Positions 1-6,279 of a stretch of 25,396 bases of DNA are shown piece by piece; the stretch's first letter is position 1, and every line of letters starts with the position of its first letter. Below the pieces are notes generated by a model, which was given only the letters and a program-made list of their open reading frames with translations, searched no databases and was not told where the DNA came from. The DNA is from CAVPDE01 sp964580575 (GTDB taxonomy: Bacteria > Desulfobacterota > DSM-4660 > Desulfatiglandales > HGW-15). The position numbers were made by a program, and so were the translations under genes. The stretch is taken from assembly GCA_964580575.1 (NCBI GenBank), contig CAZOLJ010000065.1:1-25396 (forward strand), read 5' to 3'.

Positions 1-6
1 TTAGCC

Positions 7-210
7 TTATCTTCTCTTCTTGGCCGGTTTTCTTCTGGGTTTGGCTTTCTTCGTGGCCTTTGGCTTGACATTTTTCGCAGCCTTTGCCTTTTTGTGCTGG
101 GCTTCTAATACCTTTATCTTTTTCTTGATTGCTGCGAGTTCTTTAAGAAACTTTGCCGATTTTTTCTTTGCTAGCCCAATTCTGTATTGGATTTGTCCAG
201 CGGTTGCCAT
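7..210 (-). CDS. Small lysine-rich basic protein, histone H1-like composition
   Basis: This 67-residue protein is extremely basic. Residues 14-45 are predicted helical and rich in Lys, Ala and Leu (for example FLKELAAIKKKIKVLE), which suggests a short coiled coil. The tail from about residue 46 is almost only Lys, Arg, Pro and Ala and resembles the tails of histone H1-like and other nucleic-acid-binding proteins. The ATG at 210-208 follows a strong ribosome binding site (AGGAGA about 5-6 bases upstream), and a near-consensus sigma-70 promoter lies behind it, so expression is likely. I do not recognise a named family. Binding to DNA or RNA is inferred from composition alone. The gene stands alone and diverges from the TetR remnant to its right. 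Confidence 0.75.
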   Translation of the reverse strand: MATAGQIQYRIGLAKKKSAKFLKELAAIKKKIKVLEAQHKKAKAAKNVKPKATKKAKPRRKPAKKRR

Positions 211-257
211 ACTCTCTCCTTTCCTGTTGTTTTAATTAAAAACCTATTTAGTAATAG

Positions 258-286
258 ATAATAGACCATAATCAATTAAAAGTCAA
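258..286 (-). promoter_or_regulatory. Sigma-70 promoter for the lysine-rich protein
   Basis: Read on the minus strand, TTGACT (286-281) is followed by a 17-base spacer and TATTAT (263-258), close to the consensus in sequence and spacing. Transcription would begin near 250 and give a leader of about 40 bases before the ATG at 210. The surrounding 211-410 stretch is clearly AT-rich, unlike the genes around it. Confidence 0.75.
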
Positions 287-419
287 CAGGATTTATACTT
301 TCGATAACAAATCAACTGTAAATAATTGTAAGTCGCTTTACATGGAGTTCTCTGGGGATCAAGCAATCTAAAATTACTTTCTTGAGTGTTCCTTATTGTG
401 ATAGAAAAATGTAGGAAGC

Positions 420-432
420 CGGTCACCGACCG
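420..432. promoter_or_regulatory. Palindrome upstream of the TetR remnant, candidate operator
   Basis: CGGTC-ACC-GACCG is a perfect inverted repeat with a 3-base centre, ending 21 bases before the ATG of the TetR-type gene. TetR regulators usually bind palindromes in their own promoter region, so autoregulation is a reasonable inference. No binding data can be seen here. Confidence 0.4.
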
Positions 433-453
433 ACGACGGAAGGAGCCAAGGAA

Positions 454-840
454 ATGGATGTTTCAAAAAAGCAGTTGACGGTGCTTGATCAGATCAGCGC
501 TTCAGACGCAGTGCGCAAGAAGATCATCGACGCGGCAAGTCTTTTGTACGCTAAAAAAGGTTTCGCAGCGACCTCCATTGAGGAGATTTCCGAGATGGCA
601 GTCGTGAGCCTTCCGGTGACCCATCGCTACGCTGATAAGAAATCTGAGATCATGAAGATGATCATGGGGGACGTCCTCAATTCCTTCAGAGAAAACCTCA
701 CTCGCCGGCAACTAGACACCCTCTCGCTCTTTTTGGAAGATCACCGTGTGCCTCTCGGATCGTTTTCCCGGCAGGGCATAGGAAAGCCTCTTGGCCACCC
801 TGAGGTGATGAGCTGCCACCAAGCGCTCACTTTCCCTTAA
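454..840 (+). CDS. Truncated TetR/AcrR-family regulator, DNA-binding domain only
   Basis: Residues 20-70 form a typical TetR N-terminal helix-turn-helix (KKIIDAASLLYAKKGF, then TSIEEISEMAVVSLPVTHRY and DKKSEI). From about residue 86 onward (base 711) the frame runs antisense through the 3' end of rsmG, and the last 43 residues do not look like a TetR ligand-binding domain. TetR proteins are normally 180-220 residues, so the C-terminal two thirds are missing. The start is well supported by AAGGAG eight bases before the ATG. A G-to-V change in the usual AGVS turn (here AVVS) also fits decay. It may be a pseudogene, a stand-alone DNA-binding fragment, or an assembly join. The overlap with convergent rsmG is 129 bases. 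Confidence 0.6.
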   Translation: MDVSKKQLTVLDQISASDAVRKKIIDAASLLYAKKGFAATSIEEISEMAVVSLPVTHRYADKKSEIMKMIMGDVLNSFRENLTRRQLDTLSLFLEDHRVPLGSFSRQGIGKPLGHPEVMSCHQALTFP

Positions 841-1377
841 GTGCTCTTCTGCCCTAGCTCCGAGATAGAGAAGCAGAAGACCTCCTTGTTTCACTAGAGG
901 ACCACAGCACTCGAGGGTCTTCCCGAGCTCCGCCAGCGCTCTTGCAGTGACCGTGTCGTATCGAACCTCCTTGGGAAGATCCTCGACACGGCCCTTGATG
1001 GTCTCAACCCCTCCCAGCTTGGTCAGCCGAATCACATGACGGAGGAAGCTCGCTTTTTTTGAGTTTGGTTCCAGCAAAAATGTATGGCGTAGGGGACAGT
1101 GAATTTTGAGCGGTAAACCCGGGAAACCCGCACCGGAGCCTACATCAAGGAGATTTCCCTCTCCAGGAACAAAGGGGGACGGAAGCAGCGAATCAAGGAA
1201 AAGCTCAACCACCATCCGCCTGCGGTCCTCCAGGCCGGTCAAGTTGAACTTCCTGTTCCAGGACCACAATTCCTCCAGATAGATGCCGAATAAATCCAGT
1301 TGGTGGTTACTCAATTCTATACCAAAGCGCTCAGCACTTTGGAATAAAAGATGGATCTCGTCATGCCTTGCCCTCAG
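712..1377 (-). CDS. rsmG: 16S rRNA (guanine-N7)-methyltransferase RsmG
   Basis: RsmG (GidB) methylates N7 of G527 in 16S rRNA with S-adenosylmethionine. The SAM-binding motif LLDVGSGAGFPGLPL is followed by EPNSKKASFLRHV and, later, VTARALAELGK, the usual family order. Starting at the TTG at 1314 gives 200 residues and omits the conserved N-terminal helix. The same frame continues upstream with residues matching that helix (LLFQSAERFGIELSNHQL). No ATG, GTG or TTG occurs there, but a CTG at 1377-1375 lies about 8 bases after AAGGAGG and overlaps the TGA of the upstream gene as CTGA. This start gives 221 residues, within the family range. The family call is secure; the CTG start is inference. 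Confidence 0.9.
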   Translation of the reverse strand: MRARHDEIHLLFQSAERFGIELSNHQLDLFGIYLEELWSWNRKFNLTGLEDRRRMVVELFLDSLLPSPFVPGEGNLLDVGSGAGFPGLPLKIHCPLRHTFLLEPNSKKASFLRHVIRLTKLGGVETIKGRVEDLPKEVRYDTVTARALAELGKTLECCGPLVKQGGLLLLYLGARAEEHLRESERLVAAHHLRVAKRLSYALPGKRSERHTVIFQKEREGV

Positions 1378-2027
1378 ACAATGACCCTCCTTTTGATGAT
1401 GCCCACCGCCTCCTCAGGCTTGTCCACCATGTGGAAAATGTCGAGATCCTGGGGGGAAATGAAGTTGGATTTGAGGAGGGTCTTCCTCATCCAATCCACA
1501 AGGTCCTTCCAATATCGCGAATCCATAAGGATGACCGGAAAGGATCGAATTCTCTTGGTCTGGATCAGGGTGAGGGCCTCGAAGAGTTCATCCAGGGTGC
1601 CAAACCCGCCGGGCATGATCACATAAGCGACCGCATATTTGACGAACATGACTTTTCTGATGAAAAAGTACTTATAGTCAAGGCGGATGTTCGCATATTT
1701 GTTCGGTTTTTGTTCGCGGGGAAGGCGAATGTTGAGTCCCACCGATTTACCTCCCCCCTCCGCGGCCCCCTTGTTGGCAGCCTCCATGATCCCCGGCCCT
1801 CCTCCGGAGATGACATTAAACTCGTTCTCCGCGAGCAGGCGAGCCAGCTTCTCTGTTGTCTTGTAAATGGGGCTCTTTCGGCTGACCCTTGCAGAACCGA
1901 AAACGCTGACCGCCGGATAGACCTCAGGCAATACCTCGAAGCCTTCCACGAATTCCGCCATGATGTGAAACATTCTCCAAGTGTCGTGTTTCGTGAGTTC
2001 ATCCACAATGAACTGCCTTTCAAACAT
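1374..2027 (-). CDS. LOG-family (TIGR00730) Rossmann-fold protein
   Basis: This 217-residue protein carries the family signatures SGGGPGIMEAANKGA (from residue 74) and PGGFGTLDELFEALTLIQT (from residue 139). In characterised members these form the nucleotide-monophosphate site of cytokinin riboside 5'-monophosphate phosphoribohydrolases, which release a free base from its ribose phosphate. Older annotations call them lysine decarboxylases, which is not supported. In a non-plant-associated bacterium the natural substrate is uncertain. The N-terminal 45 residues precede the usual domain (VYPAVSVFGSARV). The ATG at 2027 follows a purine-rich AGAGGATGAAAGG. The gene is co-transcribed with rsmG through a 4-base overlap. 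Confidence 0.88.
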   Translation of the reverse strand: MFERQFIVDELTKHDTWRMFHIMAEFVEGFEVLPEVYPAVSVFGSARVSRKSPIYKTTEKLARLLAENEFNVISGGGPGIMEAANKGAAEGGGKSVGLNIRLPREQKPNKYANIRLDYKYFFIRKVMFVKYAVAYVIMPGGFGTLDELFEALTLIQTKRIRSFPVILMDSRYWKDLVDWMRKTLLKSNFISPQDLDIFHMVDKPEEAVGIIKRRVIV

Positions 2028-2158
2028 CCTTTCATCCTCTCTTTGTCGCCCTAGCGGTTTAGAATTTCGTTGATTTTTCTAGCCCCATCCACTAGCTTCT
2101 GTGTAGCTATCATAGGCGTCGGGCCTTTGCCTGTCAAGGAAGACAGGGGTCTTGCTTC

Positions 2159-2186
2159 TTGACCGAACGTCACAGGACATGATAAC
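2159..2186 (+). promoter_or_regulatory. Possible sigma-70 promoter for the XRE-cupin gene
   Basis: TTGACC (2159-2164) is followed 16 bases later by GATAAC (2181-2186), matching four of six -10 positions. It lies 43 bases before the ATG at 2230. The rest of the 2028-2229 intergenic stretch shows no other structure and would also have to hold the promoter of the divergent LOG gene. Confidence 0.4.
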
Positions 2187-2229
2187 AATAAAGCCAATTC
2201 TTTTAGGGCAATGAACCAGGGAACGAGCC

Positions 2230-2928
2230 ATGACACAAGAGAAAGAGAAGAGCAAGCGATCTGAAGGGTACGATGATTTTCTCGCCCATGTGAGCCAGTT
2301 CACCAGCAGGGATGAGGAAAAGGCTTTCATGGAGAGCATCGACCAGGAGCCCCCGCAAGAAGACCTCACGGTCAACGTGGCCGAACGGGTGAAAAGGGCC
2401 AGGGAACAGCGAGGTCTCAGCTTGTTGGATATATCGAGGCGAACGGGCATTGAAGTGTCCCTCCTCTCGGAAATCGAGCAAGGGCGAAGCGCTCCACCCC
2501 TCGGGACGATTATCAAGCTGGCTAAGGCCCTGGAAATGAAGATGGGTTACTTCATTTCAGGGGATGAATTGAGGCCTTTCACCATTGTTCGCAGAGGGGA
2601 TCGCAAGGTGGTCTCTCGATACGACTCAAAAAGAGACAAGCATTACGGATATGGGTATGAATCCCTTGCGCCGTACAAAAAGGACCGGCACATGGAGCCC
2701 TTTCTGGTCACCCTGCAGCCTGCAACCACAGAAGAGGAAAGGTCCGCTCACGACGGTCAGGAATTCATTTTTGTCCTGAGTGGTCGTATGGAAGTCCGGC
2801 TTGGCGAGGAAATCCATGGGCTGGAACCGGGAGACGCCATTTATTACGACTCCACGGTTCCCCACCTCGTCAAGTGCCACGGCCAAGAACCCACAAGGAT
2901 CTTGGCTGTTCTTTACGCCGAAAAGTAG
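2230..2928 (+). CDS. XRE-family regulator with C-terminal cupin domain
   Basis: The 232-residue protein has three parts. A charged N-terminal extension covers about residues 1-48. An XRE helix-turn-helix spans about 50-105 (VAERVKRAREQRGLSLLDIS, then SLLSEIEQGRSAPPLGTIIKLAKAL). A cupin_2 beta-barrel spans about 155-230 (AHDGQEFIFVLSGRMEVRLG, EPGDAIYYDSTVPH). In this family the cupin senses a small ligand and the HTH binds DNA, usually near genes of the regulated pathway. The visible cupin has H and E in the first motif and a late H, so metal binding is possible. The neighbours do not reveal the target pathway. The ATG at 2230 has only a weak ribosome binding site. DUF1178 follows 39 bases downstream, so the two are probably one transcript. 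Confidence 0.9.
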   Translation: MTQEKEKSKRSEGYDDFLAHVSQFTSRDEEKAFMESIDQEPPQEDLTVNVAERVKRAREQRGLSLLDISRRTGIEVSLLSEIEQGRSAPPLGTIIKLAKALEMKMGYFISGDELRPFTIVRRGDRKVVSRYDSKRDKHYGYGYESLAPYKKDRHMEPFLVTLQPATTEEERSAHDGQEFIFVLSGRMEVRLGEEIHGLEPGDAIYYDSTVPHLVKCHGQEPTRILAVLYAEK

Positions 2929-2967
2929 GAATCCTGTTTCAGCCGGAACGCCGGGGGAGATGCCTTC

Positions 2968-3390
2968 TTGATTGTATTTGAATTAGAGTGTGCGAATGGG
3001 CATCGCTTTGAGGGCTGGTTCAACCACAGCGCTTCCTTTGAAGAACAAGCCCGCAAGAAGTTGGTGACATGCCCTGTTTGCGAAAATACCCGAGTGCGAA
3101 GATTGCTCTCTCCGGTCGCCACCAAGATGGCCCGGCCTGAACCGGAAAGACTTCCGGATTCTATCGATTACAGGAAACTTGCAAAAGAGATGGTCGACTA
3201 TGTGAAAAAGAATTTCGAGGATGTGGGCTCCAACTTCGCCAAGGAGGCCCTCAGAATGCACTACGGGGTCAGTGAAAAGAAGAACATCAAGGGATCTGCG
3301 ACATGGGAAGAGGAGAAAATGCTGAGAGATGAACAAATCGAATTCTTTAAGCTTCCCATTCCGAGGACAGAGGACGACAAGAGTAACTGA
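2968..3390 (+). CDS. DUF1178 family protein, putative zinc-ribbon
   Basis: The 140-residue protein opens with IVFELECANGHRFEGWF and then TCPVCENTRVRRLLSP, the DUF1178 pattern. C8, H12, C35 and C38 could form a zinc-binding knuckle like that of FmdB-type ribbons. The second half (MVDYVKKNFEDVGSNFAKEA, RMHYGVSEKKNIKGSAT, ending IEFFKLPIP) also matches the family. The biochemical function is unknown. The start is a TTG at 2968, after GGGGGAG, and it gives exactly the family N-terminus; no closer ATG fits. It follows the XRE-cupin gene closely in the same orientation. Confidence 0.88.
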   Translation: MIVFELECANGHRFEGWFNHSASFEEQARKKLVTCPVCENTRVRRLLSPVATKMARPEPERLPDSIDYRKLAKEMVDYVKKNFEDVGSNFAKEALRMHYGVSEKKNIKGSATWEEEKMLRDEQIEFFKLPIPRTEDDKSN

Positions 3391-3443
3391 ATTTGATTCT
3401 TGAGCTCGAACATAATAAAGTGCTTTGCATTTAGACGGAGACC

Positions 3444-3824
3444 TTGCTGCAAGACGCTTCTATGGGAAGACCTCAAAAGGGTAGAATTGTTGCCGTCATG
3501 GTGATCAGTCTTCTGGTCATCGGCTTTTTTCTCAGCATTTACATCACGTTGGATGAAAAAATCCCGGGAACCGCTGTAGTCGTGGTTACGACGGAGGACA
3601 GGCTTTACCATTCCATCCATTTTGATCACGTCTGCGTTGCCGGCAAAACAGCCCAAACCATGACTTTATCCGAAGCCGAGGCCAAGGGTTTCACGCCTCA
3701 TTCCTACTGCGAGGAATTGGGGTATTTCAGGGGCAATCGGCAATTCCTGTTTCACCATCTTTTGTCAAAGCTCGGGTTTCCCGTCAACAGTCGATGGGAC
3801 AGGAATGGAAACTGGTTGTGGTAA
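3444..3824 (+). CDS. Small membrane-anchored protein with degenerate Ada-like Cys motif
   Basis: This protein has at most 126 residues, with one N-terminal transmembrane segment at about residues 15-34 (IVAVMVISLLVIGFFLSIYI) and a soluble domain outside. The segment VVVVTTEDRLYH...HVC...MTLSEAEAKGFTPHSYC resembles a short metal-binding motif found in secreted nucleases and Ada-like domains, usually KYHxxxCxYL...SLeeAxxxGYTPCxxC. Here the spacing is altered and the first C of the terminal CxxC is H. The start could be TTG at 3444 or ATG at 3462 (residue 7); neither has a convincing ribosome binding site. It converges with the PAS sensor gene and ends 83 bases before the assembly gap. Function unknown. 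Confidence 0.65.
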   Translation: MLQDASMGRPQKGRIVAVMVISLLVIGFFLSIYITLDEKIPGTAVVVVTTEDRLYHSIHFDHVCVAGKTAQTMTLSEAEAKGFTPHSYCEELGYFRGNRQFLFHHLLSKLGFPVNSRWDRNGNWLW

Positions 3825-3907
3825 ACCCTTCAGCTCACACTTCATCGCAGAACTCCCCCGAGAGAAGATCCTTCGTTGCAAAGTCCACCCGCCTCAACGA
3901 GCAAATC

Positions 3908-4007
3908 NNNNNNNNNNNNNNNNNNNNNNNNNNNNNNNNNNNNNNNNNNNNNNNNNNNNNNNNNNNNNNNNNNNNNNNNNNNNNNNNNNNNNNNNNNNNN
4001 NNNNNNN
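3908..4007. other. Assembly gap of 100 Ns
   Basis: Exactly 100 consecutive Ns, the conventional placeholder for a gap of unknown size. It interrupts the PAS sensor gene, so the transmitter domain and anything after it may be missing. The 83 bases between the gap and 3824 show no recognisable kinase ending in any minus-strand frame. Confidence 0.98.
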
Positions 4008-5047
4008 CCGACTTCCCGCACCGTCTGAATGGCACCTCTCACCGCGCCTGTCTCGTCCAAGAGCGCACCGGCACTGAGGAGCACCCGCAGCCCGTTCTTG
4101 AAATCAGGCAGAAGAGCGTCCATCTCGTACCATCCGCTCGCTGATTTGGAAAGGAGGCTCTCTCCAAAATGATCGTCTATTGCTCCGGGTTCACTCAGAA
4201 CCATGTCGGCCAGACTTCCCTGCTGGCCCATCCTGAACCCTTCCCACACCTCTTTGCCGAGAATCTCTCCGGCTGAAATCCCTGTCAGGGTCTGGCAGGC
4301 AGGGTTCCACTGAACGACCCGGTGGCTGCGGTCGATAATGAACGTGGGCACAGGGGATCTCTCCAGGATATCGTCGATATACTTCTTGGATTCCCTCAGG
4401 GCCTGTGCTTTGCCTTCCTCACGAAGCAGCGCTTCCTCCCTTTCTCTTTCAAACAAGAAAGCAAACAACACCAGAACCAGGAACCCGATCATGAAGGTGC
4501 CCAGGTGATAAAGGGCCGCCATCTCCATGGGCAGGAGGTTCGGGAAGTGGAAGCGGATCTGATACAGATAGACAATGATCCCCACCTGCACGAACATGAC
4601 CATCGTCCAGAGGCTCCCGTGGAGATATCCCATGATCAAGACCGCGAGCAGAATCAGGCTTCCGTTCAAAATCCATGTAGGGTGGATCACGCCCTCGAAG
4701 GTAATGGCTCCGGTATTCCATGAGACGAGGAACAGGAACGCCCAGAGGATGGAGATGGCGCAGTGCCCTCCCAGAACCAGGTTTCTGGTTTTTCTCAGGA
4801 GGAGGAATAAGGAAATCATGAGGAGGCCGGTGAAGATGGTCAAGGAGAAGAGAATCAACGCGCCTGCGTAAAAATAAAAAAGCCCCAGGAGCGGGGCCGC
4901 CATGATCACGACCAGATGAAAGGTGTTGAGGATCCTAAGCTTTCGGAGGGTCTCCGAGTCGGATAAGCCTATCCCGCTGGTGAGAAGGTTGTTGAAAAGG
5001 GTATCGAGATTCATGGTCGTTCTTGTGGCCCAATCGAACCCTTCCAT
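4008..5047 (-). CDS. Multi-TM PAS sensor, PilS-like, 3' end lost in gap
   Basis: About 346 residues are visible. The N-terminal half is a membrane domain with five or six hydrophobic segments (for example LVVIMAAPLLGLFYFYAGAL, WILNGSLILLAVLIMGYL, FMIGFLVLVLFAFLF). A charged helical linker follows at about 198-220, and then a PAS domain begins near residue 222 (ILERSPVPTFIIDRSHRVVQ, NPACQTLTGISAGEILGK). This is the layout of PilS-type histidine kinases. The kinase core (HisKA, HATPase) is not visible because of the gap, so kinase activity is inferred. The gene lies 84 bases downstream of a prepilin gene in the same orientation, which supports a role in pilus regulation. The start is the ATG at 5047 after GGGGAA; an ATG at 5014 is an alternative. 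Confidence 0.75.
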
Positions 5048-5131
5048 GAATTCCCCGGCGGTTGCCTGTCTTCCCGCTTGCCGTAAACCTCGCGATTTCT
5101 TATCTGGTTCAAAAGCGGTCTGCCAGCCCCG

Positions 5132-5584
5132 TTAAGGCCCTACATACGTCACTTGGCCTTGTTTTGTCACCACTGCGATGAGCGAACCAGGGCTTCCCCG
5201 GCCCTTAAAGAGAGGAAAGGGGGCTTCTATGGTCACTCCGCACTCCTCCCCATAATTGATGATCGTATAGCGGAAACGCGGGCTTTGCGAGATCTTGACT
5301 TTTAGGGCCTTCTCCAAATCATCAAGAGCGCTTGCGGGAGACGGTGCCCCCGCTTCCTCATAAGGGATGAAGATGTCCTCACCCACGGCAGGGAAGAATC
5401 GGTTGTTCTCCAGAAAATACATGATCTGGCCATCCATCAGGCTCTTCATCATAAGGTTGGCTTGGGAACCATAGGCCCTTTGAGTCCAGGTTTGATAGAA
5501 AGGTACGGCCGTTACGGCCAGAAAGCCCAGGATGGCGATCACTAGCATCAACTCAACTAGAGTGAACCCGGGTTGTCTCCGCAT
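5132..5584 (-). CDS. Type IV pilin-like prepilin
   Basis: The 150-residue protein begins MRRQPG followed by FTLVELMLVIAILGFLAVTA, a class III prepilin signal with cleavage after G6 and the conserved Glu at position 5 of the mature protein. The remainder of the N-terminal helix (YQTWTQRAYGSQANLMMKSL) and FLENNRFFP look like PilA/GspG-type pilins, followed by a small globular head. It would be processed by a PilD-type peptidase and assembled at the inner membrane by the PilB-type ATPase encoded upstream. Its ATG shares one base with the TAA of the preceding gene (TAATG), so the two are probably translationally coupled. Whether it is the major or a minor subunit cannot be told. Confidence 0.88.
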   Translation of the reverse strand: MRRQPGFTLVELMLVIAILGFLAVTAVPFYQTWTQRAYGSQANLMMKSLMDGQIMYFLENNRFFPAVGEDIFIPYEEAGAPSPASALDDLEKALKVKISQSPRFRYTIINYGEECGVTIEAPFPLFKGRGSPGSLIAVVTKQGQVTYVGP

Positions 5585-6180
5585 TAGCTTCCCCCACCAG
5601 GAAGCGTTTCGTATCGCACGCCCTTGGGCGAGATGATGATGTTCATGTCGCCTGGTTTCGGTTTTGCAAGAGACAGACGATATCCCAGGCTCGGATCTCG
5701 GGTGTAGCTCACCTTATCCAGAAGAGGGATCTCTTCTTTTCTGAGAGGAAGGTACTTGGGAACGAGATCGGTCAACTGAGAAGGATACTGTTTTCCTTCG
5801 TAATGAGCGAATCGCTTGAGGGCCCCGTCCACCATGAACAGGAGCACTCTGGGTTGGTTCCCAAGATCAGCAGCGCCGACAGGAGCCTTCTGGCCTCCGA
5901 AAAGAATCACCCCCCACATGACCAGAATCATGACGGAGGAAACCATGACGAAGTAATGAAAAGGAGTTTTTTTCTTCTTTTCCTTCGCTTTGTGTTCGGC
6001 GATTTTTTCCCGCTTTCCTTTGATCGAGGTTCCAACCGCGGACACGGAAACCAGCATGGCGCATTTGAAGCAGTAATACTCCCCCGGCTTCGTCTCCTCA
6101 GCGCAATCCGCACAAAGGGGGATTCGACAGCTGGAACAGAAGTGCTCCGCTCTGCGATCCGGATGGTTCTTACACTGCAT
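5584..6180 (-). CDS. Zinc-finger / TM / GspG-like hybrid protein of the pilus cluster
   Basis: The 198-residue protein has an unusual three-part layout. Residues 1-41 form a B-box-like zinc finger, with pairs C3/H6, C15/C18, C23/C26 and C37/C40. A Lys/Glu-rich linker (54-72) leads to one transmembrane helix (about 76-95). The outer part (about 110-185) resembles the globular end of GspG-type pseudopilins: VDGALKRFAHYEGKQYPSQL, LVPKYLP, then TRDPSLGYRLSL. It has no prepilin signal, so it should remain anchored with the finger in the cytoplasm. It could connect an inner-membrane pilus component to the zinc-rich tail of the ATPase encoded just upstream; this is inference. A ribosome binding site AAGAGG precedes the ATG. 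The gene is coupled to the prepilin gene. Confidence 0.75.
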   Translation of the reverse strand: MQCKNHPDRRAEHFCSSCRIPLCADCAEETKPGEYYCFKCAMLVSVSAVGTSIKGKREKIAEHKAKEKKKKTPFHYFVMVSSVMILVMWGVILFGGQKAPVGAADLGNQPRVLLFMVDGALKRFAHYEGKQYPSQLTDLVPKYLPLRKEEIPLLDKVSYTRDPSLGYRLSLAKPKPGDMNIIISPKGVRYETLPGGGS

Positions 6181-6279
6181 CCATTGGCCTCTTGCTCAAG
6201 CACCGGTCTAAACTTTAACCCTATTTAAATCAAGGGCGCACAGTCAAGGAAAAACTTGAGGGCGTTGGAATGCGCCTCC

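Noticed and set aside
2051..2236. 61-codon minus-strand frame between the LOG and XRE genes
   Set aside because: No recognisable domain or ribosome binding site; it overlaps the XRE start and the likely promoter region.
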